Shown here one piece after another: positions 42,058 to 51,964 of a stretch of DNA of 64,000 bases. Location: assembly GCF_025460805.1 (NCBI RefSeq), contig NZ_JAMXFJ010000008.1, positions 1 to 64,000 of the forward strand. The letters run 5' to 3'. The notes beneath the pieces were generated by a model. The model was not told where the DNA came from. It did not search any database and saw nothing but the letters and a program-made list of their open reading frames with translations. Position 1 is the first letter of the stretch. Each line of letters opens with the position of its first letter. The translations under genes and the position numbers were made by a program. This DNA comes from Microvirga sesbaniae (lineage in GTDB: Bacteria > Pseudomonadota > Alphaproteobacteria > Rhizobiales > Beijerinckiaceae).

Positions 42058-43270
42058 GAGCCTTATCGAGACGCGGGGTCATGGTCTCGAGGAGCGGCAG
42101 CGCCGCCGCGCCGAGCGCCGCCGTCGAGCGGCCGGTCCGCCCATGGATCAGGCGCGCCTCGCTCCGGTTCCTGTGCCGGGCGACCGACAGGGGAAGGGGC
42201 TGCATGGCCTCTACGAGATCTTCCAGCAATCCGGGCGGGAGAACGCCGCCGAGGACAATGGCCTCCGGATCGAAGAGGTTTTCGAGCATTGCGACCTGCG
42301 GAGCCAGATACCCGGCGGATTCCTGGATCCACGCGAGAACGACGGGATGCCTCTCGCGGTGCAAGCGCTCGAGTTCCGCGTCGTCGATGGCATGAACTCC
42401 GGCGGCTTCCAATTGTTGAGCGAGCGAATGGAAGGAGGCGTAAGCTTCAAGGCAGCCCCTCTGACCGCACGAGCAGAGGCGTCCTCCCTTCTCCACCAGC
42501 ACGTGCCCGATCTCGCCTGCATTGCCGTTCGCCCCACGGTACGGACGGCCATCGATCATGATGCCCAAACCCAGTCCTTGCCCGAAATAGATCAGGCAGA
42601 AGGTCTTCAGATCCTTGGCCACGCCATGGAGGCGTTCGCCCACGGCGGCGGCAGTGGCATCGTTCTCCAGCGTCACGGGCACTCCCAGCATGCCGCCGAT
42701 ATGGGCGACCGCATCGAAATCCAGCCACCCGGACAGGGTGGTGGGCCCGACGGACGTCATGCCCTCCACATTGAACGGCCCAGGCATCACGACCCCGACA
42801 CCGAGGAGCTGCGGCACGGGAGGCTTCAACTGCGCCTGCGCGGCCTCGATCTCGGCCTTGATGACGGGAAGCACGGTTTCAGGGTCGTTCCGCGGGATCG
42901 GGATGTGGCGCTGGGCCCGAATGCGCCCGCCGATGTCGATCAGGAGCGTGCAGACATGATCGGCCGCGATCTCGACCCCGGCCGTCATCCCGCCGTTCGG
43001 GTTCACGGCGAATTGGATCGGCGGCAGGCCGCGCCCCACGCGGAGCCGGCCTGTTCTGATCAGCAGCCCGTCGGCGACAAGATCCTCAACAATGTTCGAG
43101 ACGGCTTGAGTGCTCAGATGCGCGTGGCGTGAGATCTCCATTCTTCCGACCGGCCCCAGTTGCCGGACCACGTCCAGCACCACGCGTCGGTTGTGGAAGC
43201 GGTTCCGCTCCGGATTGCTTCCGATCGTCGATGGCGCTCCTGATTTTCCTTTTCTCGGCATCTCGACCAC
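42008..43270 (-). CDS. ROK-family transcriptional regulator (NagC/XylR-like)
   Basis: This 420-residue protein has an N-terminal winged helix (VRQLGPVGRMEISRHAHLSTQAVSNIVEDLVADGLL) and a sugar-kinase-like ROK domain with the Zn motif CSCGQRGCLEAY. It is probably a sugar-responsive repressor. It is divergent from the 43431-49968 transporter operon and leads the PIG-L/EamA operon. MVEMPRKG or the MPRKG three codons on are both possible starts. Confidence 0.9.
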   Translation of the reverse strand: MVEMPRKGKSGAPSTIGSNPERNRFHNRRVVLDVVRQLGPVGRMEISRHAHLSTQAVSNIVEDLVADGLLIRTGRLRVGRGLPPIQFAVNPNGGMTAGVEIAADHVCTLLIDIGGRIRAQRHIPIPRNDPETVLPVIKAEIEAAQAQLKPPVPQLLGVGVVMPGPFNVEGMTSVGPTTLSGWLDFDAVAHIGGMLGVPVTLENDATAAAVGERLHGVAKDLKTFCLIYFGQGLGLGIMIDGRPYRGANGNAGEIGHVLVEKGGRLCSCGQRGCLEAYASFHSLAQQLEAAGVHAIDDAELERLHRERHPVVLAWIQESAGYLAPQVAMLENLFDPEAIVLGGVLPPGLLEDLVEAMQPLPLSVARHRNRSEARLIHGRTGRSTAALGAAALPLLETMTPRLDKAHAARREQPTEEISLAG

Positions 43271-43303
43271 TCCACCAAAGCGACGATGACCTGAAGTAAT
43301 GAA

Positions 43304-43315
43304 TAACTCAAGTTA
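43304..43315. promoter_or_regulatory. Candidate ROK operator in divergent promoter region
   Basis: TAACTCAAGTTA is a 5-2-5 palindrome in an AT-rich patch, 34 bases upstream of the ROK start. NagC/XylR-type operators are AT-rich palindromes. TTGACA lies nearby (43325-43330) and may be the -35 of the ABC operon. Suggestion only. Confidence 0.45.
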
Positions 43316-43430
43316 ATTATCTTATTGACAGGCTCGTCTCTCTGGAGGAGCCTTGACCCCGGAAAGGCCCGTTCGAAGGCCGCCGCCAGAGATCTTTCGG
43401 CGCCCAGGCGCCTGCAGAATGGAGAGGGAT

Positions 43431-44684
43431 ATGCGTTTTCGTCACATGCTCGCGAGCGTCGCTCTAGGCGTCGTCACCTTGGCTGCCTCAGGGGCAAAAG
43501 CCGTCGAGATCGAATATTGGCAATATGTCTTCGACACCCGCGTCAAGGCGATGACCCAGCTGATCGCGAAGTTCCAGGAGGCCAATCCGGACATCAAGGT
43601 CAAGCAGACCACGTTTCCCTACGCCGACTACCAGACGAAGGTCGCCGCGGCGATCCTGGCCGGTCAGGGACCGGATGTCGTGCAGCTCTTCTATGGTTGG
43701 ACCGACAATTTCATCGCCGGCAAGATGATCCGCCCGCTTCGCGCCGAGGCTTTTCCGGCTGCGGAAATCGAGCGTGATTTCTTCCCGATCATCAGCGCCA
43801 TGAAGCGCGGCAACGATTATTATGGCCTGCCGACTGCGGTTCGCTCCCTCGCGCTCTTCTACAACAAGAAGATCTTCAAGGATGCCGGCCTCGACCCCAA
43901 CAACCCGCCCAAGACGCTTGAGGAGCTTGTTGCAGCCGCCGAGAAGACCACCAAGCGCGATGGCAGCGGCAATATCACCTCCGCGGGGATGACGCTCGAT
44001 ATGGGTGGGCAGGACCACCAATGGTGGCGGGAAGTCCTGATCCGCCAGTTCGGCGGTGTGCCCTACACGGACAACGACACCAAGGTCGCCTACAACGATG
44101 AAGCGGGCCTGAAGGCGCTCACCTTCTACACCGATCTGCAAAAGAAGCATAAGGTCGGCCAGACGGGCTTCATGGACGAAGGGCAGGCCGCCTTCCGCGC
44201 GGGCCTCGCAGCCATGACCATCGACGGCACCTTCCGCCTCGGCTCGTTCGGCACCATCAAGAGCTTCGAGTGGGGCGTGACCGAACTTCCCGCCAATGCA
44301 CAGGGCGTGCGCAGCAACTACGCCAGCTATTTCGCCAACGCGATCACCACGAAGGCAGAGGGCGAAAAGCTCGCGGCCGCCGAGAAGTTCCTGAAGTACG
44401 TCTCCTCTCCTGACGCCATGAAGATCTGGATGGAGGTCGTGGGCGAACTGCCGGCGCGGCGTGCCGCCGCTCTCACGCCCGAGAACATCGCCCATCCCGT
44501 TTATGGTCCATTCCTCAAAGGCCTGGAATACTCCCACACGACCCTGTTCAAGGACGAGACGGCCCAGCGGCAGGGCGCCATCGATATGGTGAACCGGGTC
44601 CTGATCGGCGGGGAGGATCCGAAGACCTCGCTCGCCAAGGCGGCCGAAGCCGAGCAGGCGATCATCGATCGCGCCAAGCGCTGA
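43431..44684 (+). CDS. Extracellular sugar-type solute-binding protein
   Basis: This 417-residue protein has a signal peptide (LASVALGVVTLAASGAKA, cleaved near residue 24) and a family 1 solute-binding fold (LIAKFQEANPDIKVKQTTFPY; LAGQGPDVVQLFYGW). ATG 43431 (MRFRHML) follows GGAGAGGGA. It opens the divergent operon opposite the ROK gene. Ligand is unknown. Confidence 0.93.
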   Translation: MRFRHMLASVALGVVTLAASGAKAVEIEYWQYVFDTRVKAMTQLIAKFQEANPDIKVKQTTFPYADYQTKVAAAILAGQGPDVVQLFYGWTDNFIAGKMIRPLRAEAFPAAEIERDFFPIISAMKRGNDYYGLPTAVRSLALFYNKKIFKDAGLDPNNPPKTLEELVAAAEKTTKRDGSGNITSAGMTLDMGGQDHQWWREVLIRQFGGVPYTDNDTKVAYNDEAGLKALTFYTDLQKKHKVGQTGFMDEGQAAFRAGLAAMTIDGTFRLGSFGTIKSFEWGVTELPANAQGVRSNYASYFANAITTKAEGEKLAAAEKFLKYVSSPDAMKIWMEVVGELPARRAAALTPENIAHPVYGPFLKGLEYSHTTLFKDETAQRQGAIDMVNRVLIGGEDPKTSLAKAAEAEQAIIDRAKR

Positions 44685-44710
44685 CACATCGAGACCGCAG
44701 GGAACATCCC

Positions 44711-45637
44711 ATGTCCGTCATCGCACATCAGCAGGTCGCCGCCGGCGGCCTTTGGTCGAGGATGAGTCTTGGCCAGAAGCAGCGGATCTGGGCGTGGGGC
44801 TTCCTTGCGGTCCCTCTTCTCTTCTATGTGGTGATCCGCTTCTGGCCGACATTTCAGGCCTTCTATCTGTCCGTGACGGATTGGACCATCACGCGACCTG
44901 CCGCCTTCGTCGGGCTCGAGAACTACAAGAGGCTCCTTGCCGACGCGCTCTTCTGGCAGGTGTTCCGCAACACATTCCTTTACCTGATCCTCGGTACGCC
45001 GATCAGCCTGCTGATCTCGTTCACCGTGGCCTATTATCTGGACCGGGTGCGCTTCATGCACTCGTTCATCCGCGCCTTGTACTTCCTGCCGTTTCTCACC
45101 ACGGCGGCCGCAATGGCATGGGTCTGGCGCTGGTTCTACCAGCCCGTTCCAATAGGCGTGATCAACGACATCCTGGCGAGTTTCGGCATTCCGCAGCAGC
45201 CCTTCCTTCGCTCGACCACCCAGGCGCTTCCGGCCGTCCTCGCGCCGGCCGTCTGGGCGGGGCTCGGCTTTCAGATCATCATCTTCCTGGCCGGGTTGCG
45301 GGCCATTCCGGTGACCTATTACGAAGCCGCGCGGATCGACGGTCTCTCAGAAGGCGCGATCCTGCGCAGGATCACGATCCCCTTGCTCAAGCCGACCCTG
45401 GTCTTCCTGGTCGTGTTCTCGTCCATCGGGTTTCTGCGGATCTTCGATCAGGTCTACAATATCAACACGAACGATCCCGGCGGGCCGCTGAATTCGACAA
45501 AGCCGCTCGTGCTGATGATCTACCAGACCGCGTTCAGCTCCTACGAGATGGGGTACGCGGCTGCCCAGACGGTTGTTCTCTTCGTGATCCTCCTCGTCAT
45601 CTCCCTTGTCCAGCTGCGCATCATGAGGGACCGCTGA
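44711..45637 (+). CDS. ABC transporter permease (MalF-like)
   Basis: This 308-residue membrane protein has six helices and EAA loop YEAARIDGLSEGAILRRITIPLLKP. It overlaps the next gene by TGATG. N-terminal residues are cytoplasmic and basic. It forms the transport channel with the 45637-46491 product. Confidence 0.93.
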   Translation: MSVIAHQQVAAGGLWSRMSLGQKQRIWAWGFLAVPLLFYVVIRFWPTFQAFYLSVTDWTITRPAAFVGLENYKRLLADALFWQVFRNTFLYLILGTPISLLISFTVAYYLDRVRFMHSFIRALYFLPFLTTAAAMAWVWRWFYQPVPIGVINDILASFGIPQQPFLRSTTQALPAVLAPAVWAGLGFQIIIFLAGLRAIPVTYYEAARIDGLSEGAILRRITIPLLKPTLVFLVVFSSIGFLRIFDQVYNINTNDPGGPLNSTKPLVLMIYQTAFSSYEMGYAAAQTVVLFVILLVISLVQLRIMRDR

Positions 45638-46491
45638 TGACCTCTGTCGCATCCTCCCGCGGGTCTCTCCCCATGTCGCGGATCAGGCCCGGACGGATCG
45701 TCTCCTGGACGCTCCTGTTCATCGGCGGCATCATCATGGTGACGCCTCTCCTCTTCATGCTCTCCACATCCCTCAAGGACGCCTCGCAGGTTTACGACCT
45801 TCGCGTCATCCCGGCGGCGCCAACCCTCGACAACTACATCGAGATCCTGGGCGACGGGCGCTTCACGCGCTGGCTGATCAATTCCACGATTGTGGCGGTG
45901 ATCGTCACTCTCTCGAACGTGTTCTTCGACAGTCTGGTCGGCTACACCCTGGCGAAATTCAGGTTCAGGGGCCGATACATCGTGTTCATCGCCATTCTGT
46001 CCACCCTGATGATCCCGACCGAAATGCTGGTCCTGCCCTGGTACCTCATGGCGAGCCGGTTCGGCTGGCTCGACAGCTATTGGGGCATCATGTTCCCAGG
46101 CATGATGACGGCGTTCGGGACCTTCCTGATGAAGCAGTTCTTCGAAAGCGTTCCCGACGACTTCCTGGAGGCCGCGAGGATCGACGGCCTGAACGAGTTC
46201 ACCATCTGGTGGAAGATCGCCATGCCTCTCGTGACCCCCGCCTTGTCGGCCCTTGCGATCTTCACGTTCCTCGGCAACTGGACGGCCTTCTTCTGGCCGC
46301 TCATCGTGACGACGAGTGCAGAGCTCTATACCCTGCCGGTCGGGCTCTCCAGCTTCGCGGTCGAGCAATCCATCCAGTGGGAGAAGATCATGACGGGAGC
46401 AAGCATCGCCACTCTTCCCACGCTCGTCATCTTCCTGTTCCTCCAACGCTACATCGTCCGAGGCGTGATGCTGGCCGGACTTAAAGGCTGA
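45637..46491 (+). CDS. ABC transporter permease (MalG-like)
   Basis: This 284-residue protein has EAA loop LEAARIDGLNEFTIWWKIAMPLVTP and the C-terminal LQRYIVRGVMLAGLKG. I chose the ATG overlapping the previous stop (TGATG). The longer upstream frame is antiparallel or out-of-frame shadow. It is followed after 5 bases by the lyase gene. Confidence 0.93.
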   Translation: MTSVASSRGSLPMSRIRPGRIVSWTLLFIGGIIMVTPLLFMLSTSLKDASQVYDLRVIPAAPTLDNYIEILGDGRFTRWLINSTIVAVIVTLSNVFFDSLVGYTLAKFRFRGRYIVFIAILSTLMIPTEMLVLPWYLMASRFGWLDSYWGIMFPGMMTAFGTFLMKQFFESVPDDFLEAARIDGLNEFTIWWKIAMPLVTPALSALAIFTFLGNWTAFFWPLIVTTSAELYTLPVGLSSFAVEQSIQWEKIMTGASIATLPTLVIFLFLQRYIVRGVMLAGLKG

Positions 46492-46496
46492 AGCCG

Positions 46497-48005
46497 ATGA
46501 CCTCAGGCACTTTCAACGACACATCCACCTTCCCGGATCCGGTCTACAAGGAGACGGTGCTGCGTCCGCTCTTCGATGGCGCCAAGGATCACCACGTGGA
46601 GGGCTTCCGTCTCATCGACAGGGCGCATCTAGTGATGCTGTACGAGACGGGAATCCTGACGATGGAGCAGGCCCGGCCGATTGCCCAGGCGCTCGAAGCC
46701 ATCGACCGCGAGGTCGACGTCAGCTCCCTGACCTACACCGGCGAAGTCGAAGACTTCTTCTTCCTCATCGAAAAGCAGTTGCGCGCCCGCCTCGGGCCGG
46801 ACCTTGCCGGGCGCCTGCATACCGCACGCTCGCGCAACGACATCGACCACACGCTGTTCAAGCTCGGCCTCAAGCACCGCATCGACCCGATGCTGGAGCG
46901 CTTGGTGCGCCTGGCAGACGTCCTCGCATCCGTAGCGGAGCGGGAAAGCGGGACACTGATCGTTGCCTATACCCATGGTCAGCCCGCGCAGCCGACCGTC
47001 TTCGGTCATTACCTGTCGGCCGTCCTTGAGACCCTGCTGCGCGACATCGCCCGTCTCGAAGCGGCACGGGACATCGTCGACCGGAGCCCGATGGGCGCCG
47101 CCGCGATCACGACGAGCGGCTTTCCCATCGATCGCGACCTGATGGCCCATCTGCTCGGCTTCCGCCGTCCCCTGCAGAATTCCTACGGCTGCATTGCCTC
47201 GATCGACTACATCACGTCCACGTATTCCGCCATCGAACTGATTTTCCTGCATCTCGGCCGCTTCATCCAGGACCTCCAGTTCTGGACGAGCTTCGAGGTC
47301 GGACAGGTCTACGTTCCCAACGCCTTCGTGCAGATCTCGTCGATCATGCCGCAGAAGCGAAATCCGGTTCCGATCGAGCATATGAGACATCTGTCGTCCC
47401 AGACCGTCGGGCGGGCGCAGGCGATGCTGACGATCATGCACAACACGCCCTTCACCGACATGAACGACAGCGAAGGGGAAAGCCAGGGCTTCGGCTATGG
47501 CGCTTTCGAAAGCGGCGGCCGGGTTCTTGATCTCCTCGCAGCCCTCATCCCGTCCCTGCGCATCGACGCCGATCGGGTTCGTCAGAACATTCGCCGCAGT
47601 TGCATCACTGTGACGGAGCTCGCCGACAGCCTCTTTCGCCTGGAGGGGCTCTCCTTCCGCGAAGCGCACGAGATCGCGGCAGAGGTTGCGCGATCCGTCG
47701 TCGCCATCGGAGGAGACATCGCGGGCGATGGCTACGAGGCTTTTCAGGAAGCCTTCCATCGCTGTACCGGTCGTGGAACACGGGTCACCCCGGCCCAGTT
47801 CGGCGAAATCGTCTCGCCCGAAAACTTCGTTGCCGTCCGCGACCGTTTCGGCGGACCGGCCCCGGGAGCATTGGCTCGCGCGATTGCAGGGTACAAGATG
47901 GAAATCGCAGAGATCGGCACACGGCTGAAGGACACCGAGACCCGCGCTGAAGCCTGCGCCCGGGATCTTCGAACCCGCTTCAATGCACTTCTCGGAGCTC
48001 GCTGA
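46497..48005 (+). CDS. Argininosuccinate-lyase-family enzyme in carbohydrate operon
   Basis: This 502-residue protein belongs to the fumarase/aspartase superfamily, argininosuccinate lyase branch. Signatures are [29 protein letters not shown] near 158 and the catalytic loop [15 protein letters not shown] near 280. It starts 5 bases after the permease and overlaps the ATPase by TGATG, so it belongs to this uptake operon, not to arginine synthesis. Such enzymes eliminate fumarate from an N- or O-succinyl carrier, suggesting a substrate bearing a succinyl/malyl-like group. The exact reaction is unknown. Confidence 0.82.
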   Translation: MTSGTFNDTSTFPDPVYKETVLRPLFDGAKDHHVEGFRLIDRAHLVMLYETGILTMEQARPIAQALEAIDREVDVSSLTYTGEVEDFFFLIEKQLRARLGPDLAGRLHTARSRNDIDHTLFKLGLKHRIDPMLERLVRLADVLASVAERESGTLIVAYTHGQPAQPTVFGHYLSAVLETLLRDIARLEAARDIVDRSPMGAAAITTSGFPIDRDLMAHLLGFRRPLQNSYGCIASIDYITSTYSAIELIFLHLGRFIQDLQFWTSFEVGQVYVPNAFVQISSIMPQKRNPVPIEHMRHLSSQTVGRAQAMLTIMHNTPFTDMNDSEGESQGFGYGAFESGGRVLDLLAALIPSLRIDADRVRQNIRRSCITVTELADSLFRLEGLSFREAHEIAAEVARSVVAIGGDIAGDGYEAFQEAFHRCTGRGTRVTPAQFGEIVSPENFVAVRDRFGGPAPGALARAIAGYKMEIAEIGTRLKDTETRAEACARDLRTRFNALLGAR

Positions 48006-49075
48006 TGGCGACCATTGAAATCGATCGACTCGTCAAGCGATATGGGCAGACGGCCGTCGTCCATGGCATCGACCTCGCGATCCAAGACGGCGAGTTCGTC
48101 GTCCTGGTCGGCCCCTCGGGATGCGGCAAGTCCACGACGCTGCGAATGATCGCCGGGCTTGAGGAGATCAGCGATGGGCAGATCAAAATCGACGGCCGCG
48201 TCGTCAACGACCTCCAGCCCAAGGACCGGAACATCGCCATGGTGTTCCAGAACTATGCCATCTATCCGCATATGACCGTTGCCGACAACATCGCCTTCGG
48301 CCTCTATCGTTCGAAGCTGGCCAAGAGCGAGAAGCGTGCGCGGGTGGAACAGGTCGCGCAGACCCTCGGCCTCTCGCATCTCCTGGAGCGCCGTCCATCG
48401 GCGCTGTCAGGCGGTCAGCGCCAGCGCGTCGCCATCGGACGCGCCATGGTCCGCGATCCTGCCGCATTCCTGTTCGACGAGCCTCTCTCCAACCTTGATG
48501 CTCAGCTACGCACCCAAATGCGCATTGAAATCAAGCGGCTCCATCATCGGCTCGGCACCACGTCCGTCTTCGTGACCCACGACCAGGTCGAAGCCATGAC
48601 CATGGCCGACAGGATCGTCGTGATGCGGGACGGCAGGATCCTGCAGGTCGGCTCGCCCCTGGAACTCTACGAGAAGCCTGTCGACGTCTTCACGGCGCGC
48701 TTCATCGGCAGCCCGACCATGAATCTGATCCCCGCATCGTTGAAGGAAGGTCGGGCCGATCTGTCGATCGGGGGCTCCGTGAAGGTACCATCCCTGTCGC
48801 CCTCGACACCCGATATCCTGGTCGGCATTCGTCCGCAGGATTTCACCCCGGCCGAGGCCGGATCATCGGGCATGTCCGCATCGGGCACGGTCGTCGTCGT
48901 GGAAACCCTGGGCTCCGAGACACTCGTCCACATCGAAAGCGGAGACCAGACCATCGTCGGCTCCGCGCCGGGGCGGGAGGTCCCGAAAATCGGTGAGCAA
49001 CTCACTCTGCACGCTCCGGCGGAGAGGCTCTATTACTTCGACAGGACGACAGAGAGAACACTGGCTGTCCAATGA
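48005..49075 (+). CDS. Sugar-type ABC transporter ATP-binding protein
   Basis: This 356-residue ATPase has Walker [11 protein letters not shown]-loop [11 protein letters not shown], signature LSGGQRQR, Walker [13 protein letters not shown] and H-loop THDQ, plus a TOBE domain. It overlaps the lyase stop (TGATG) and the kinase start (ATGA). It is close in layout to the 21543-22637 ATPase but serves a separate transporter. Confidence 0.94.
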   Translation: MATIEIDRLVKRYGQTAVVHGIDLAIQDGEFVVLVGPSGCGKSTTLRMIAGLEEISDGQIKIDGRVVNDLQPKDRNIAMVFQNYAIYPHMTVADNIAFGLYRSKLAKSEKRARVEQVAQTLGLSHLLERRPSALSGGQRQRVAIGRAMVRDPAAFLFDEPLSNLDAQLRTQMRIEIKRLHHRLGTTSVFVTHDQVEAMTMADRIVVMRDGRILQVGSPLELYEKPVDVFTARFIGSPTMNLIPASLKEGRADLSIGGSVKVPSLSPSTPDILVGIRPQDFTPAEAGSSGMSASGTVVVVETLGSETLVHIESGDQTIVGSAPGREVPKIGEQLTLHAPAERLYYFDRTTERTLAVQ

Positions 49076-49968
49076 CGGGAAGAGACTCCAAGCGGACCAA
49101 GGTGCTGTGCCTTGGGCGAACCTATTGCGACATCATCTTCACGGGCCTTCAGGAAATGCCGGTGCTCGGGCGCGAGCGTTTCGCGGAAGCCGTGACCATT
49201 GTCGCGGGCGGCGGCGCCTACATCACGGCAGCTCATGTGGCGTCTCTCGGCCGGCCGGTCGCGCTGCTCACACGCCTGGGAACGGACCCTTTGTCGGAGA
49301 GCCTCAGAGCTGAGCTTGAAGGGAGCGGTGTCGACCTCGCCTTCGTCGAACGGTCGGACGATGCCGGGCCCCAGCCGACCGTTGCCCTGGTCAAGGACGG
49401 CGAACGAGCTTTCGTCTCCCGGCGTGCCGGAACGTCCCGGCCGGCCACTCTGGAGGAGGCACTTTCCGCGCCCGACATCGCCCATCTGCACATCGCGGAG
49501 TTCGCGACCCTCAAGGACAATCCCGACGTGATCGCCATGGCGAAGGAGCGCGGGCTGACGGTCTCGCTCGATCCGAGCTGGGACGACCGGTTGATCCGTC
49601 GCGATACGGATTTCTTCGATCGATGCGCCGGGATCGACGTCTTCCTCCCGAATGCCGAGGAGGGAGAAGCGTTGACAGGCGGGACATCGACGGAAGCCGT
49701 CCTTCTCGATCTGCGGAAGCATTTTCCCCTGGTCGTGCTGAAGCGTGGCGAACATGGCGCTGTCGCATCCCAGGGCTCCACCTTCCTGTCCGTGCAGGCC
49801 CCCTCAGTGACCGTGGTCGACACCACCGGAGCCGGCGATGCGTTCAATGCAGGCTTCCTGCACACATGGCTCGACACATCCGATCTCGAAAGAAGCGTGG
49901 CGGCCGGGATCGAGGCTGGCAGCCTTTCCGTCCAGTCTGCGGGAGGAGTCCCGCGACAGCAGCGGTGA
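49072..49968 (+). CDS. PfkB-family carbohydrate kinase
   Basis: This 298-residue kinase has the PfkB signature [13 protein letters not shown] (about 249-261), with catalytic Asp of GAGD, and an N-terminal substrate region ([31 protein letters not shown]). It likely phosphorylates a sugar or nucleoside released inside the cell. It overlaps the ATPase by ATGA and ends the operon. Confidence 0.9.
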   Translation: MTGRDSKRTKVLCLGRTYCDIIFTGLQEMPVLGRERFAEAVTIVAGGGAYITAAHVASLGRPVALLTRLGTDPLSESLRAELEGSGVDLAFVERSDDAGPQPTVALVKDGERAFVSRRAGTSRPATLEEALSAPDIAHLHIAEFATLKDNPDVIAMAKERGLTVSLDPSWDDRLIRRDTDFFDRCAGIDVFLPNAEEGEALTGGTSTEAVLLDLRKHFPLVVLKRGEHGAVASQGSTFLSVQAPSVTVVDTTGAGDAFNAGFLHTWLDTSDLERSVAAGIEAGSLSVQSAGGVPRQQR

Positions 49969-50054
49969 GAGGAGCCTTCGAACGCCCCTGTCACTCAGGC
50001 GGGGCGGTGCGAGGTTCTCGAAAGCCACCCGCCACGCAACAAGCGCTCAATCCA

Positions 50055-50193
50055 GAGCGGCTTCCCCTCACGCGGAAACATCTCTCTTCTTTGCCTGAAC
50101 CATAGGACGTGTGCTCGAACTCACGCCCGATGGTTCAAGCTTTTGGTTTGAAGCATCTTTTCACGCAAAGCCGGTTCCCACTTTTTCAGTGCT
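50055..50193. repeat. Shortened family A unit and inverted family D unit
   Basis: A partial family A unit (GAGCGGCTTCCCCTCACGCG, 50055-50100) is followed by an inverted family D unit (about 50112-50193) matching 17062-17141. Its end reads GTGCTC-TA, and that TA (50195-50196) forms the TAG stop of the chemoreceptor gene. Confidence 0.7.
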
Positions 50194-51675
50194 CTAGGCC
50201 ATGGCGGCCGATGCTTCCCGCACCTTGCGCGTTGCGGTGCTGACGAGTTCGGCGGAGCGGACAATCTCGGTCATGCTGCCGCTGATCGACGAGACACGGT
50301 GCGAGGCCGTCTGCATGCTGATCGACATCTCGCGTGTCACTGCGGACTGCTCTTCGATCGCAGCTGCGACGGCAACCGAGATCTCGTTGATCTTCACGAC
50401 CGTGGTCGTGATCAGATCGATGGCATCGACGACCTGGCGGGTCGCGATCTGCGTTCGTTCGATCTGTCCGCTGATCTCCTCGGTGGCCTTCGCCGTCTGC
50501 GTGGCCAGATCCTTGACTTCCGAGGCGACGACGGCAAACCCTCGGCCAGCTTCCCCGGCACGGGCCGCCTCGATGGTGGCGTTGAGCGCCAGCAGGTTGG
50601 TCTGAGAGGCGATCTTGTCGATGAGCGTAACGATTTCGCCGATCTTCTGCGCGGACGTCGTCAATCCCGACACGATGGCACTGGTCTGTTGACCTTGGGC
50701 GACGGCCTCTGTCGAAATTGCGAGCGCATGACTGACCTGCTGACTGATCTCGTGCACGGAGGCTGCGAGTTCTTCTGCACCGGCCGCCACGGCTTGGACA
50801 TTCAGGGAGGTTTCACCGGAGGCGTCAGCCGCGTCCGAGGTCTGCTCGGTGACATTCGCAACAGCATTCGTGATCTCGCCCAGATCGACGGCGATGGATT
50901 TCTGCAGTTCGGCCCGCCTGAGCCGCTCCGTCACCTGCGCCGTGATGTCGGTTGCAAACTTGATCACCTTGTGCGGGCGGCCGCTCATGTCGAAAATCGG
51001 GTTGTACGAAGCCTGGATCCAGACTTCTTTGCCGCCCCGCCCCACGCGCTTGTATTCGCCGGATTTGAACTCACCGCGGCCCAGGGAAGCCCAGAACTCA
51101 CGGTATTCGGGGCTGTCCCGATACGGCGGCTCGACGAACATGCCGTGATGGCGGCCCATGATTTCGTCTGACCGGTAGCCTAAGGCAGTCAGGAAGTTCT
51201 CGTTTGCGGACAAGATGGTTCCATCGAGATCGAACTCGATGACGGCCTGCGACCGAACGATCGCGTTGATTTGGCTCTCGAACTCGGCATTCCGACGTTT
51301 CGCTTGCGTGACGTCTGTTGCGAACTTCACCACCTTGGTTGGCTTGCCGTCGCGCCCCAGAATCGGGTTGTAAGAGGCCTGGATCCATACCTCGCGGCCT
51401 TCTTTGGTCATTCGCCTGTATTCGCCGGATTGGAACTCGCCCCGGTTGAGCGAGGTCCAGAACTCCCTGTACTCCCGCGTCTCACGGGTGGCCTGATCGA
51501 CGAAGAGACTGTGGTGCCTGCCCTTGATCTCGGCCAGACTGTACCCCATGACCGACAGGAAGTTGCTGTTGGCCGTCAGGATGGTGCCATCGAGCTTGAA
51601 CTCGATGATAGCTTGCGAACGATCCAGGGCAGACAGTTTGGCATTCGTCTCATGGGCTAGGCGGAACATGAACAT
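50194..51675 (-). CDS. Soluble double-PAS methyl-accepting chemotaxis protein
   Basis: This 493-residue protein has two PAS domains (about 15-130 and 135-255) and an MCP signalling domain; it has no membrane helix. The hairpin tip is [33 protein letters not shown]. The PAS pair is highly similar internally ([18 protein letters not shown] and [18 protein letters not shown]), a duplication. The layout matches BdlA of Pseudomonas, which controls biofilm dispersal. I chose ATG 51675 ([11 protein letters not shown]); the 79 upstream codons are repeat and non-PAS sequence. Its TAG stop is formed at a repeat boundary. Confidence 0.88.
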   Translation of the reverse strand: MFMFRLAHETNAKLSALDRSQAIIEFKLDGTILTANSNFLSVMGYSLAEIKGRHHSLFVDQATRETREYREFWTSLNRGEFQSGEYRRMTKEGREVWIQASYNPILGRDGKPTKVVKFATDVTQAKRRNAEFESQINAIVRSQAVIEFDLDGTILSANENFLTALGYRSDEIMGRHHGMFVEPPYRDSPEYREFWASLGRGEFKSGEYKRVGRGGKEVWIQASYNPIFDMSGRPHKVIKFATDITAQVTERLRRAELQKSIAVDLGEITNAVANVTEQTSDAADASGETSLNVQAVAAGAEELAASVHEISQQVSHALAISTEAVAQGQQTSAIVSGLTTSAQKIGEIVTLIDKIASQTNLLALNATIEAARAGEAGRGFAVVASEVKDLATQTAKATEEISGQIERTQIATRQVVDAIDLITTTVVKINEISVAVAAAIEEQSAVTREMSISMQTASHRVSSISGSMTEIVRSAELVSTATRKVREASAAMA

Positions 51676-51829
51676 CGTCGGCCCCAATCGGCATTGGGCG
51701 CTCACACGATCCCCCTCAGTGAGAGTCGAAGGCGCCGGCTGGCAAGAATCGAAAGCTCGTCCTTCGACTGCACTGAGCCCAGAATGATCAGAAAGCTTTA
51801 ATGAGGCGTGAAGATTGAGACGTGAAACT

Positions 51830-51964
51830 GAGAGCTGCTTCCCCTCATGAGGAATCATCTCTCTTCTTTGCCGAGCCGCATTGTTTGACGGTGAACCGGA
51901 TCCACTTTTCACTGGCGTGGCCCTTCGGGTCGCTGACGCGGCCCTCTGGGTCCGTCCGATGCTC
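51830..51964. repeat. Family A unit joined to a family B end
   Basis: GAGCTGCTTCCCCTCATG starts a family A copy running to about 51910; a GC-rich end with CCGATGCTC-TA completes it. The TA (51965-51966) gives the TAG stop of the GAF-XRE gene. The left side lacks TA. No gene lies in 51676-51963. Confidence 0.7.

Noticed and set aside
46497-48005. argH for arginine biosynthesis
   Set aside because: Signature residues fit the family, but tight coupling to sugar importer genes on both sides argues for a catabolic paralogue.
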